Virus record (IMG/VR): IMGVR_UViG_3300009086_000035 | Span: 1-41,814 of that record | DNA length: 41,814 bases | Strand: one strand, 5' to 3' | Source: a virus | Shown here: piece by piece, positions 19,001 to 26,818 of the stretch | Layout of the letters: every line of letters starts with the position of its first letter | Position numbering within the stretch: the first letter of the stretch is position 1 | Made by a program: the position numbers and the translations under genes | The notes under the pieces: generated by a model | Told to the model about the DNA's origin: nothing | Database searches by the model: none | What the model saw: only the letters and a program-made list of their open reading frames with translations

Positions 19001-22000
19001 CTACAAGCTCTACATCATCATTAGTAGCGTTTGAACCTGCTAGTCGTATTTTTGTGGTGCTTTCTGGCACAGTTAAATCGTAGGTAGTGTTAGGCACAGT
19101 AACAGATTCATTGGTTCCATCACCTTTTGTTAGTGTTACTATTGAATTTTCTATACTTAGAGCATTGGAAGTAGCAAGTGCTTGTGCGGAACTAGTTTGA
19201 ACTCTATTTCCAAGTGCATTAGAGGTAGTAGTTGCAAAATTAGCATCATCCCCTAAAGCCGCGGCTAGTTCATTAAGAGTATCTAAAGCTGCTGGAGCGG
19301 AGTCAACTATACCCGAAACCTGAGTATCTACATAAGTTTTTGTAGCAATAGTCGTGGTATCTACAGTAATTGCGGAAGTATTAACATCTTCTCCCTCTGA
19401 ATTAGTCTCCGTGGTAACAGCTAAGTTTAGCCCTGTTGAAATATTTATTGCCTGACTAGCTGCAGACTCTTGTGTTCCATCTTCTTGCATGATGATACCA
19501 GCAATGGCATCAATCTGAGAATCCTCATCAATTAATACACTATTTAAGGATACACCCGAAATAGTTAAATCGGTACCATCCCAAATAATATATTTATTAG
19601 CATCACCAAATACGAACTTACCATAGTTTAGATCAATAAATGCACCGTTCTCAGACCCGGTAGGAGCATTATCTGCATCAGCAATAGGATTACTAACGTT
19701 AGCTTTAAGAGTACCTGCTGTAATGTCTCCAAGATCAGCACTAACCGCCGCTACATTAGTTACATTTATAGCACTAGCATCTACTGAGTTAGCTGATATA
19801 GCATTTGCGGTTACCGCATTTGCAGCAAGAATATTTGCATTCACCGCGTTAGATTCTATCAAAGTAGCATTTACAGCATTTGCTTCAATAAAGTTAGCAT
19901 TAATTAAAGAAGCATTTATCATACCAGAAATTACAGAGTTAGCAGTAATTTGTGCAGAGGTAATAGAGTTCGCCGCTAGTTCATTGGTGGTAATAGCATT
20001 TGCTCCAATATGATCTGACGTAATAGTAGAAGCACTAATTAAGCTAGATACGATAGAGTTAGATGTTATTTTATCTGCAGTAATAGCATTTGCCGCAATG
20101 TGATTAGACTCAATAGTTTGTGCATTAATAAGAGTGGATACTATTGAGTTAGCTGTAATTTTATCAGAGGTAATAGAGTTTGCCGCAATATGATTAGACT
20201 CAATACTCTGTGCATTGATAAGAGTAGAAACGATAGAGTTAGATGTTATTTTATCTGCAGTAATAGCATTTGCAGCCAAAGTATTTGTAGTTACAGACCC
20301 TGCAGCTAAGTGACCTGTTTGAATCTTCTCAGCCGTCATTAGAGTAGATACAATAGAGTTTGCAGTAATATGATCTGCAGTTACATTGTTTGCTGCTATT
20401 TTATTTGTTGTTACAGAGCCTGCTGATAATTCAGTGGACGTAATCGTTTCTGCTAATATAGAATTTGCATTTACAGAGTCTGATGCTAAAGAGTCTGCAT
20501 TTACTGCATCTGTTGCAATTTGATCATTTTGTACAGCATTGTCTGCAATTTGATCATTTTGTACAGCATTGTCTGCAATTTGATCATTTTGTACAGCATT
20601 ATCTGCAATTTGATCATTTTGTACAGAATTGTCACCCAACTGATCATTACCAACAGTATTATCAATAATTATTGAGCCATCTTGATTTTGCTCTACTTTG
20701 TACCAGTTGGTTCCATCGTAAATAAATAAAACTACTGCTGTAGCATTTGTTTCAGTTCCTGTAAAGAAGTAAGCCATATCTTTAGGTATAGCATCACCAG
20801 GTCTATTTGTCCAGCTTGCATCCCAAGCAGCGTCCGCAGTAGCATTATTAGTGGGTAGACTGCTAACAGGTACATAATACTCGCCTGCCCCTCTATTACC
20901 TGTTTGACCGACTTTTGTACCTGTAAATACTTCGGAGTCTGTGTATGTTTCTGTAAACGACGTAAATGTTTCCGTAACTTCACAAGTAATTTTTTCTGGC
21001 AAATCACTTATATTATTCGGAGGAGTATATGTTAAAGTTTGAGAGGTTTCACCGTTAATCGTAGTACCATCTTTTTTCCAGACATAGGCTAAAGTAGAAT
21101 CAGAATGTGCTCTCGACAGCATTGTTGCAGTCAAAGTAGAGGTAGCAGGTGTGCCACTTTCTATTCCAGTACCATCTTTCTCATATGTAAATACTTTTAC
21201 GCTTGCATCTATTCTTGTAAGACCTACTCTAGTCGCTTTAGCAGTTGCTGCAAAACCTTGTGTACCACTATAACCACTTACTGACGCATTAGGCCAGAAG
21301 TTGGAAGGTATTTTTCTATATGCAGAACCTGCTATATTAAAGGCGGGCTGGTCTGTTATATTTCTAAACCAGTAGTAATAAGTAGCATTACTTGCTCCGA
21401 TTCCTGAGTATACAGATTCTTTAAATAAACCATCTTTCTGTGTAGAGACTAAAATAGTATTTGTAGCTTTACCTGAACCAGATCCTGAATCATTACAGAA
21501 AAATACTTCCCCCACTGTATTTAAAGCAGCACCTATTAAGGTAAAATCTGTAGTACCTAATTCCGTAATTCTATACTCATGTCCAGGCACAAAACTACCT
21601 GCAGATACTTCATTGTTTAAACTATTTACATTACTACGCCAAATTTCTGTTACTGTTGTACTCTTAGTTACTCCTGCTTGTTGTGCAAATGCTAAAGTAA
21701 TTTCTCCAGCTCTTTCAGCACCTACTTGAGCTGCTCCTGAAATAGTAGGAGTATCTGGATAGTTTTTATTAGAGCCCGCACTTGGATCTATTCTGTCGTC
21801 AGAACTTGGTTCGGTTATGGTATAGATCTCATCGCTGTGCTCTTCTGCCGTAACTGTTGTCTCTCCATTTACTTTAAACTGTAGAGACGTAATTCTGAAG
21901 TTTTTGGAGTCAAAATTAAACGGAGAGTACGTTATCTCTATAATACTACCTGCTGTTAGCAGTCTACCTTTCGGTCCAATAGTAAATTGAATTTTTAGCC

Positions 22001-25000
22001 CATAACGAGATTTTCTCAACATCTGCTCTACTTGCATACGAGCATTGAAATAGTTTGTTACACCAGGAAGCCTCGAGCTACCTTTTTTGGGTATTCCTTT
22101 ATCTTGTTTTAAGTATGATGAATCAAAGAAAGAAACAGTTCTGCCTTCAAAATTATTATGTGGATCTATAATAGTTGCGGACATGAAGTTTTTACTTTGC
22201 TTCAATCCTCCATCATTAAGACGAATGCCTCCAATAATATCCTCTTCACCAATTTGCTCTAAATTATCTACAGCTGTTTTTCTGCCCGCTATTCTTAGAG
22301 CATATTTACCTGCAGTATAAGTTAATATACCGTTAAACTGCTGTGCCATTTGAATTATATTATCAAACAGAGGCTGAGCAGTGTCTATAACTTGGTTCAT
22401 TTGATGGCGAGTACAGTTTCGTTGCTGTCTATCATTCCATCCAACATATTTCCAATATTTTACTTCCGAGGCATCGTATAGACTATATCCACTATATCTA
22501 AAGTCTAAATTAACAGGGTCGAAATTTTTAATAATGGGGTTACCGTTACCAGAGCTGAAAGTGTGCTCCAATGAGATACTGTTGTTAGATCCTACCTGAC
22601 CAAGAACAGGGCCAGAGGTTGCCATAGTTGGCAAAGTTTCCACCTGGAAATTATATACATCACTGCTTCGTACATAATATTCACCATTGTAGTAGAACAT
22701 ATGATTAGTCGCTTCTCTCCCTTGACCTGCTCTTTGTATCAACTGTCCTATACAATCTTTAAAGGTTACAACCTTATACTCTGTACTAGAGTCGCCCGTT
22801 ACTACAGTATTACTTATACTATCTATTGTCCCTCTCCAGATAAGGGGCTGAGTACTAGAGCTACTATTGGTTCTATTTACTGCAGGGAATTCAAATTTTT
22901 CTCCTGCGGATAAAGCATTTCCTACTGTTTTTGCTACGACGACAGATACTGTTGATCTCTCGTCGCAAAGTTTAGCAGCTGTAAGGAAAGAATCTAGATC
23001 GATTTCGTCTTCCAGAGATAGTCCTTTACCATAGCGCTCGCTCGTCATATAATCTAATAGTTGCAGGGCAGGATTAGTAGAAGGTCTTACATCTACTGCT
23101 TTAGAAATACTAACATTATCACCTGCTTGGGGTAGTTGGTAAGTAGGCACAGGACGATCAAAATATACAATTTTATTTGTACCGTCATACTTTTCTACTT
23201 TTCTTGTAACCGTCCACTGATATCCAGTAGACGCAGTAGTTTGATAACTTACCGTGCTTCCTTTGTAAAAATCATCAGCACCACTTGCACCAGAACTGCT
23301 GATTGCGATTGCATTTGTTACTTCAACATGGTGCCAGGTTGAAAAAGTTTTCAAACGTGTATACTGCTCTTGGAATAAACCCTGAAAAGTAATTTTTGGT
23401 TGGGTATATTGAAGTGAATTCCCTGCCAGCTCAACATGGGTAGTAGAAGTTATGGGAATTAGTGAAGATTCTACAGACACAACTTCTTCTGGTTTATTAT
23501 TTACAGATCTTTTAATAAAGAAACGAAGATCTGCATCATCGCCAGTTATAACTGTTGCATCTAAGGCGGTTGCTTTTCCGTAGTCTCTAGTAGTTGATCC
23601 ACTTCCCATTGTGTTTTCTTTTCTAATATCGAAACGTAGTTCACCCCCACCACTATTATAGCGTTGAGTGCCTCTGTGGTATGTTATTCCATTAGATGTG
23701 TATTCATCTTCGCCCTGTAGACCTATGTTATTATATACTTCTTCACCAGCATAATATAGTGTATGTCTATATTGACCGTTACCAAGAGATCTCTCTTTCC
23801 AATAGTGCTCAACATTAGTACTTGTACTGTATTTCCAACCAAGTACAATACTTGTAGGTCTATAGGTGGAAAAACCTCCTGTAATTATATGCTCATTTTG
23901 ATCTTCTTCTAGCCTACAGCCGAGCTTTTCTCTAACTGTTCCTACAAACTGAGTCTTTTTATTAAGTTCCATGTGGTAGGTATAATATCCGCCGCTTCCA
24001 TCGGATCTTCTAATCTGGAACTGATCAGGGGTTGAGGAACTAATTGGGTTACCCTCAAACTTAAAGCGATACACGTTTGCTTTAAAGTGTGGCTCATACT
24101 CTAAAAACCTCTCTGTGATAACCACATTTTGGTGAAGTACGGAACTACCATTCATAATATCTACTACATCGCCTGGTTCGAAGCGATACGCCTGAGTAGC
24201 AGTATGAGTATAGGTAGTAATAACATTATTATTATCATCTACTCTATTTTTGGACGGGCCATAGCTATCATCATAGTTATGACAGTCTATGAGTTTACCT
24301 TTTACGATGTAATTAAGTCTGGGTACTTGTGACTCACCTAATGGAAGTTTGAACTTTAATGCTGCATACGCCGTATCTAAAAGTCTGTGGTGACCTCCCC
24401 AGTAATCCCACTTAGTTCCGTCAAAATAGTGATTTCCTATTTTATAACCGTTTTCAGTACCTTGTATAAGTAGTTCACTTGCCGTTTGATTTGGTTTTCC
24501 TAATTGAAATTGACCATCTAATTCGGTGCCTTCCCTCCAGTGTATATATTCACTATGTTGTACGCCTGTTGCTGATGACGAAGCTTCCACACCATTTGTT
24601 GCGCCTGACTGATTAGGAAATCCTGTAGGTACTTGAATATCTTTATATACGTTTCGGTAACTTTTACCAACCCTTTTTACACCGGCCTTAATGGTTACGG
24701 TTTCCATCTCGTCGCCTATAGTTTTTTCAAGAACATCTCCTCGTGCCTTGTTACCGTTACAGCTTATTTCTACCGCATCAGCATCATATCCAGTACCTGA
24801 TGTATTCCTAATATCAAAATCAATTTTATCAATACATATAGTCGGAGTTTCGTCTAGTAAAATATCTAAAACACCTGCGATCTCTCCTTCACAAAAAACC
24901 TCTGCCTTATATACTAAAGCGGAAGTGCTGTCGTCTGTATCTACAAATACAGGGATAGGTTTTATTTTTCTTACACCATAAACAACCGGTATGTGTTTTG

Positions 25001-26084
25001 CTTGAGTATGAAAATCAAGTACACTGGTCTGTTCTCTAATAGTTTCTACTTCTCGTAGTCTTTTACCTCCGAACCAGCCTCCATTTATATCGACTTGTTT
25101 ATAAGATTTTTCAATAGTATCATATTTAACAGCAATATTAAAAGCAGAGTTGGCGTGTAAAAACCCTAAATCTTCTGAATAATCATCTCTAGTAATAACT
25201 GTAGTATCACTTAGCCCACCGGCTGTCAAACCTCGATGAGATGCATCATCCGTTAAGCGACCCGATACTTGTAGGAAGTCTCCCCAATGACTAGTAAGAG
25301 TCCACGTAATTTTTGAGTTTGAAACATTTTCATCTACAGAACCATTAGTTACAATACCTTTAAAAAGTATATAAGGTTCTCCAATTATTTGTCTTGTTTC
25401 AGGATTGATATGAGCACTGTATATTGTAACATCTCTGTTCAAGTAGTTTACATATCCAGCAAGTTTAGAGGTTAGTAAAGAGGTTAAGTGTTCCGAGGAC
25501 ATAGTAACATTACTAAATACTTTACTAGAGCCTGCTGTTCCTAGTATTGAGGCAGAATCTGCCTCAAAAGATATTTGTAACCCATTATCAGATATTGCAG
25601 TAATTCTTATATCTACTGTTTTAGTAGTGCTTTCTGTATATGTTAAACTTATAATATCATTTACAGAAAAACCAGATTCTGCCCAACTATCTCCTGGGGA
25701 AGTTATTGTAACTGTTCCGGTTGTATTGCCTGAGTTATAAGCAACGGTTGTTTTTAAACTTTGAAAGTGCACTCCAAGATATGCGCCATCTAATGTTATT
25801 TTCATAGTGGAGGCTTTTGCTTTTATAGCCTCATTAGTATTACCTACAGACAAAAGACTGTTTGGTAGGTAAGTTACACTATCGTACTCTAATTCATAAG
25901 GATTATCTGTTATATACACATAATCGTTTACACTTCTTTCCCTTCTTTCAAAGTTTTCATTTGATAGAGTATTTGCTCTTTCAAATTTAATTAAATGAGC
26001 ATACGCATACGCATCTCCATTTGTAAGAGAGCTTACTAAGGCCGTTTGTTTGGTATTGTCGCTGGATAATTTTCTAATTGTCAT
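13092..26084 (-). CDS. Giant tail hub/central fibre protein (4330 aa)
   Basis: A 13-kb single open frame. Residues 1-340 resemble gpL/DUF2163-type tail-tip domains. About 360-1410 resembles the lambda gpJ-type hub: HIPVVYGVRKI near 363, LLDYMTSERYGKGLSLEDEI near 1010, and VEQMLRKSRYGLKIQF near 1350. Then comes an FN3-like region (about 1440-1570) interrupted by a small inserted domain, an Ig-like region, a decapeptide repeat (1807-1856), an ITADKI/NSIVSTLINAQ-type repeat shaft (to about 2120), nine RTDEEIRD repeats (about 2380-2735), two copies of a GNLQVDG module (from 2931 and 3762), and a beta-rich end. It follows the tape measure and a distal-tail-like protein, as gpJ does. The start overlaps the preceding stop (TAATG). 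It probably forms a trimeric hub that opens the tail and extends into a central fibre. Confidence 0.88.
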   Translation of the reverse strand: MTIRKLSSDNTKQTALVSSLTNGDAYAYAHLIKFERANTLSNENFERRERSVNDYVYITDNPYELEYDSVTYLPNSLLSVGNTNEAIKAKASTMKITLDGAYLGVHFQSLKTTVAYNSGNTTGTVTITSPGDSWAESGFSVNDIISLTYTESTTKTVDIRITAISDNGLQISFEADSASILGTAGSSKVFSNVTMSSEHLTSLLTSKLAGYVNYLNRDVTIYSAHINPETRQIIGEPYILFKGIVTNGSVDENVSNSKITWTLTSHWGDFLQVSGRLTDDASHRGLTAGGLSDTTVITRDDYSEDLGFLHANSAFNIAVKYDTIEKSYKQVDINGGWFGGKRLREVETIREQTSVLDFHTQAKHIPVVYGVRKIKPIPVFVDTDDSTSALVYKAEVFCEGEIAGVLDILLDETPTICIDKIDFDIRNTSGTGYDADAVEISCNGNKARGDVLEKTIGDEMETVTIKAGVKRVGKSYRNVYKDIQVPTGFPNQSGATNGVEASSSATGVQHSEYIHWREGTELDGQFQLGKPNQTASELLIQGTENGYKIGNHYFDGTKWDYWGGHHRLLDTAYAALKFKLPLGESQVPRLNYIVKGKLIDCHNYDDSYGPSKNRVDDNNNVITTYTHTATQAYRFEPGDVVDIMNGSSVLHQNVVITERFLEYEPHFKANVYRFKFEGNPISSSTPDQFQIRRSDGSGGYYTYHMELNKKTQFVGTVREKLGCRLEEDQNEHIITGGFSTYRPTSIVLGWKYSTSTNVEHYWKERSLGNGQYRHTLYYAGEEVYNNIGLQGEDEYTSNGITYHRGTQRYNSGGGELRFDIRKENTMGSGSTTRDYGKATALDATVITGDDADLRFFIKRSVNNKPEEVVSVESSLIPITSTTHVELAGNSLQYTQPKITFQGLFQEQYTRLKTFSTWHHVEVTNAIAISSSGASGADDFYKGSTVSYQTTASTGYQWTVTRKVEKYDGTNKIVYFDRPVPTYQLPQAGDNVSISKAVDVRPSTNPALQLLDYMTSERYGKGLSLEDEIDLDSFLTAAKLCDERSTVSVVVAKTVGNALSAGEKFEFPAVNRTNSSSSTQPLIWRGTIDSISNTVVTGDSSTEYKVVTFKDCIGQLIQRAGQGREATNHMFYYNGEYYVRSSDVYNFQVETLPTMATSGPVLGQVGSNNSISLEHTFSSGNGNPIIKNFDPVNLDFRYSGYSLYDASEVKYWKYVGWNDRQQRNCTRHQMNQVIDTAQPLFDNIIQMAQQFNGILTYTAGKYALRIAGRKTAVDNLEQIGEEDIIGGIRLNDGGLKQSKNFMSATIIDPHNNFEGRTVSFFDSSYLKQDKGIPKKGSSRLPGVTNYFNARMQVEQMLRKSRYGLKIQFTIGPKGRLLTAGSIIEITYSPFNFDSKNFRITSLQFKVNGETTVTAEEHSDEIYTITEPSSDDRIDPSAGSNKNYPDTPTISGAAQVGAERAGEITLAFAQQAGVTKSTTVTEIWRSNVNSLNNEVSAGSFVPGHEYRITELGTTDFTLIGAALNTVGEVFFCNDSGSGSGKATNTILVSTQKDGLFKESVYSGIGASNATYYYWFRNITDQPAFNIAGSAYRKIPSNFWPNASVSGYSGTQGFAATAKATRVGLTRIDASVKVFTYEKDGTGIESGTPATSTLTATMLSRAHSDSTLAYVWKKDGTTINGETSQTLTYTPPNNISDLPEKITCEVTETFTSFTETYTDSEVFTGTKVGQTGNRGAGEYYVPVSSLPTNNATADAAWDASWTNRPGDAIPKDMAYFFTGTETNATAVVLFIYDGTNWYKVEQNQDGSIIIDNTVGNDQLGDNSVQNDQIADNAVQNDQIADNAVQNDQIADNAVQNDQIATDAVNADSLASDSVNANSILAETITSTELSAGSVTTNKIAANNVTADHITANSIVSTLMTAEKIQTGHLAAGSVTTNTLAANAITADKITSNSIVSTLINAQSIESNHIAANSITSDKITANSIVSTLINAQTIESNHIAANAITADKITSNSIVSSLISASTITSDHIGANAITTNELAANSITSAQITANSVISGMINASLINANFIEANAVNATLIESNAVNANILAANAVTANAISANSVDASAINVTNVAAVSADLGDITAGTLKANVSNPIADADNAPTGSENGAFIDLNYGKFVFGDANKYIIWDGTDLTISGVSLNSVLIDEDSQIDAIAGIIMQEDGTQESAASQAINISTGLNLAVTTETNSEGEDVNTSAITVDTTTIATKTYVDTQVSGIVDSAPAALDTLNELAAALGDDANFATTTSNALGNRVQTSSAQALATSNALSIENSIVTLTKGDGTNESVTVPNTTYDLTVPESTTKIRLAGSNATNDDVELVGGTNVGVVRTNATTLTINGPSNEAIRDLAAGMITAGSNITVVNDDAANTVTITGTPNTQRTDEEIRDVAAALITGATHTNISVSHDDANDTLAITGTPNTQRTDEDIRDVTVAMLTAGTGITLTENDANDTLTVTNSVTARTDEEIRDVSAAMITGGSNITVTKDDNADTVTIAGTPNTQRSDEDIRDVTVSMLTAGTGITLTEDDGADTLTVATTVTPRTDEEIRDVAASIITAGTNVTVAKDDDANTVTISSALRTDEEIRDVSAAMLTAGDNITVTKSDAADTVTIAGTPNTQRSDEDIRDVVVAMLSGGNNITLTEDDSADTLTIDSSFNNTQRTDEDIRDVTVAMLTAGTNVTLTEDDANDTLTITTQDTTFTAGTGLDLTNTQFSIDSTVLTTTGAQTVSGVKTHSANIELNNTKALVLKHAGTGTNSELSKIGGDATRFSYYDNSFIFDAKDNNSLQVRNADDSTIFSVNPVANTSIANSRVTLNQGSLNIANGDVIINATTRINNAGDMSARDLYQLRADGFLETHGDIKHRKAIQVLNSAGNGWVTWLDRNSGTPNIQNINDITMTGTLKGPASFTIDPATHGDNTGTVVIAGNLQVDGTTTTINSTTLDVDDLNITVASGAADAAAANGAGLTVDGANATFTYTNTDDSWNMNRDLRVLTTQGTGTFMVGRTANQSLDLHVTDTVNSITAIQDSDGNGDHYFRLNRDFDGSGANEFAIQKDGTNQLSIDTSANATFAGNAYFPQGTTSAPSIAFTGRTDTGLSATANGDNDNLNVLVDGTRIAYFNNAGITSNGNVYTGYTSAFRNYGGTWKATTGLTGYGFEFANSVDGTAMTVSSTGNVNTTGDLTVAGGNVYITDTNTDLSQGGATGQLKITTPTGWVSVGSENSSWAHIQTDRGSFYFNKTVVSGSGTLSSYNQDLTLSRASSASNKLTLGTETFKGHIATNRLLQMGGFVLDTSSENVSDGVYIPGVSYNNIAGANKRLTVTSTKNGTSIDLGGSPFQSGANSGQTSTSNTDTVVITISDCGLTHGSHAGIQFGGESWRAKDVKIETSTDGSTFTERLNITNSGLMNHHVYFSSGGTNTSHVRYTLTNFAGTAVRINHLWAYNYNTNRSYWPDRFRANAIYGDFDFKDTYKATFGNSEDLQIYHDASNSVIKDNGTGKLILATDVFALRNVAMDEDMITASQNGAVTLLYDNGAKLATTSGGVSVTGNIVVSGTVDGRDIATDGTKLDTIDTNANNYTLPAATSGALGGIKIGYTQTDKNYPVQLDSEKAYVNVPWSDNNTEYTAGALLDLSTTQFNVDLTELTETTDDMESTDLFVVLDAGNQKKVQAGNVPLTAFDSTGFTATADGGNASQLDGQNATYYLNTSTSFSGAVSGVYNSLTLGTQSDIVMTGTLKGPQNFTIDPADANGDHGNNNGTLVIAGNLQVDGTSTTINSTTLDVDDLNITVAKGAADSAAANGSGITVDGADASLTYEHASTGWLFNRNLRIDRDSPYLTLKDTSDNDDHRIILLDNNGADVAWIDTQNDDFNIRGYGSSRDVVVYANDTRRMTVKGDTGRVGIGTDSPSARLHVKGETSDSDDAKIAFRVEDSSGSDLLRIRDAGEVIIPDNYLFVSSSQGAYFTGSIRARGNITNDGGNELSISSGNSNINFNTKNLYNVKSLNIGGRKITKANTSKSFSVGNNNWSDLLDTGAGTVAYSATHKGLSIDHTSAVTGTVNVKMPIDPEATYRLKVRVKQISTDSGSGKFYAGVKTLDEDFANLATDNANSYNYALAENVSLTAGQTYTFEGTVKGYNVPTTGGDDSKFDPEGKYFDFVLVTNHQGSGETVIQAIDIQKTDDVASVGSSLSVGDLDVTTATTAVSSTSATVVDSFAKASFRSAKYTVQITQGTNYQVSEVLVLHNGTTASATEFAKIETNGVLGTLQTAINGNNVELKVTMSSASAATVKVARHCVTV
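14518..14799 (-). repeat. GNLQVDG fibre module, second copy
   Basis: About 94 residues running from a MTGTLKGP motif, through FTIDPA, GTLVIAGNLQVDG and NSTTLDVDDLNITVAKGAAD, to GITVDGADASLTYEH. It is a close paralogue of the module at 17020-17292 in the same gene and of a type common in marine phage fibres. This copy has a short DANGDHGNN insertion. Confidence 0.8.
17020..17292 (-). repeat. GNLQVDG fibre module, first copy
   Basis: The N-terminal-side copy of the module in the 4330-aa protein. It has MTGTLKGPASFTIDPA, then VVIAGNLQVDGTTTTINS, then DDLNITVASGAADAAAANG. It is separated from the second copy by about 740 residues of unrelated fibre sequence. Confidence 0.8.
17885..18950 (-). repeat. 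Nine tandem ~40-residue RTDEEIRD repeats
   Basis: Nine units of 111-125 bp inside the 4330-aa gene, each of the form RTDE(E/D)IRDV, then AMLTAG-x-NITVT, then DDANDTLTI. The unit nearest the N-terminus (GPSNEAIRDL) is degenerate. Units fall into two subtypes: one with EEIRDVSAAM and TVTKDD, the other with EDIRDVTVAM and TLTEDD. Such repeats are known from shafts of phage fibres. Confidence 0.9.
19720..20510 (-). repeat. ITADKI / NSIVSTLINAQ shaft repeats
   Basis: A long run of 10- and 15-residue repeats in the 4330-aa protein, built from ANAITADKI, SNSIVSTLINAQ and ESNHIAAN-type segments and then ANAVNA-type segments. The hydrophobic spacing (Ile/Val/Leu every few residues between Asn, Ser, Thr and Ala) suggests a beta-helical or trimeric fibre shaft. 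Some units are almost identical at DNA level, for example near 20045-20095 and 20225-20275. Confidence 0.85.
20515..20664 (-). repeat. 30-bp tandem repeat encoding a VQNDQIADNA decapeptide
   Basis: Five units of exactly 30 bp. The first two units (20515-20544 and 20545-20574) are identical, the third and fourth differ by only a few bases and the last is diverged. Each encodes one decapeptide of the fibre shaft. The DNA identity points to recent expansion by slippage or recombination. Confidence 0.92.
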
Positions 26085-26818
26085 TATAGTTGGGCCTCTT
26101 CTAAGCTCAATGAAAAGCTGTATAAATTGTCTGTATTTAGACTGTATTCTTGTGTATTATTTCTTTGTACTACTCTCATTTTTGGATCATCAAATACAAG
26201 TTCTGTTCCGTTTGCAACCGCTTTCTGTAGAGGAGGCATAAAATGCATTCTAACTTGGTTTGATCCTGGAGGAGTTGTGTTTGTTTCATATAGAGAAGGC
26301 GTCTCTACTTTTGTAACCTGATATATTTTTGTATGAGTAGCTAGATCAACAGTAAACATATCTCCAGGCTTAGGAGTACCATCGCTACTTATCGCATAAC
26401 CACTTGCTCCAATTAGTATATTAGTTACCCCTGCAGATGCTGCCGCTTGTAAACTCATATTATTCTCATTGCTGTCTGCTACATAAGTTGCGAACGAAGA
26501 GTTTCTCGGAGCTTTGTACTGTGGCAAAGAAATATAGAAAGGTTTCATCTGACCTCTTCGTTCCATAAGAAAGCTATGTAATGGCTGAAACTCGTCTCTC
26601 GTCATAGGGTTATATGAAATTGATACTTTCCAAGTATGTGCGCCCTGTGCTCTAGCATAAAGTTTTCCCGAATTCGTGCGACTTTTTATAAGAGGCTGTT
26701 CAGAAGTAACTTTTACACTTTTATATCCTTGTCCTCCGCCTGAGTTATTCAGTTCTCCAGCATCCCCAATTTTATAATCGGGATTTGGTAAAATATTTAA
26801 AAAACTTATTGTAGCCAT
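26084..26818 (-). CDS. Distal tail-like protein
   Basis: A 244-residue protein between the tape measure and the giant hub, the position of Dit or gpM in other siphoviruses. The N-terminus starts MATISFLNILPNPDYKIG. Residues about 50-95 (ARAQGAHTWKVSISYNPMT, then FLMERRGQ) show a beta barrel-like pattern with an RDEFQPLHSF helix typical of tail-tip barrel proteins. A second beta domain (about 130-215) follows. Start and stop overlap the neighbours as TAATG on both sides. The role inferred is a ring that joins the tail tube to the hub. Family membership is not certain from sequence alone. Confidence 0.6.
   Translation of the reverse strand: MATISFLNILPNPDYKIGDAGELNNSGGGQGYKSVKVTSEQPLIKSRTNSGKLYARAQGAHTWKVSISYNPMTRDEFQPLHSFLMERRGQMKPFYISLPQYKAPRNSSFATYVADSNENNMSLQAAASAGVTNILIGASGYAISSDGTPKPGDMFTVDLATHTKIYQVTKVETPSLYETNTTPPGSNQVRMHFMPPLQKAVANGTELVFDDPKMRVVQRNNTQEYSLNTDNLYSFSLSLEEAQL

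Noticed and set aside
20515-20664. Tandem repeats considered as a CRISPR array
   Set aside because: The 30-bp units are contiguous without spacers and stay in frame within a coding sequence.
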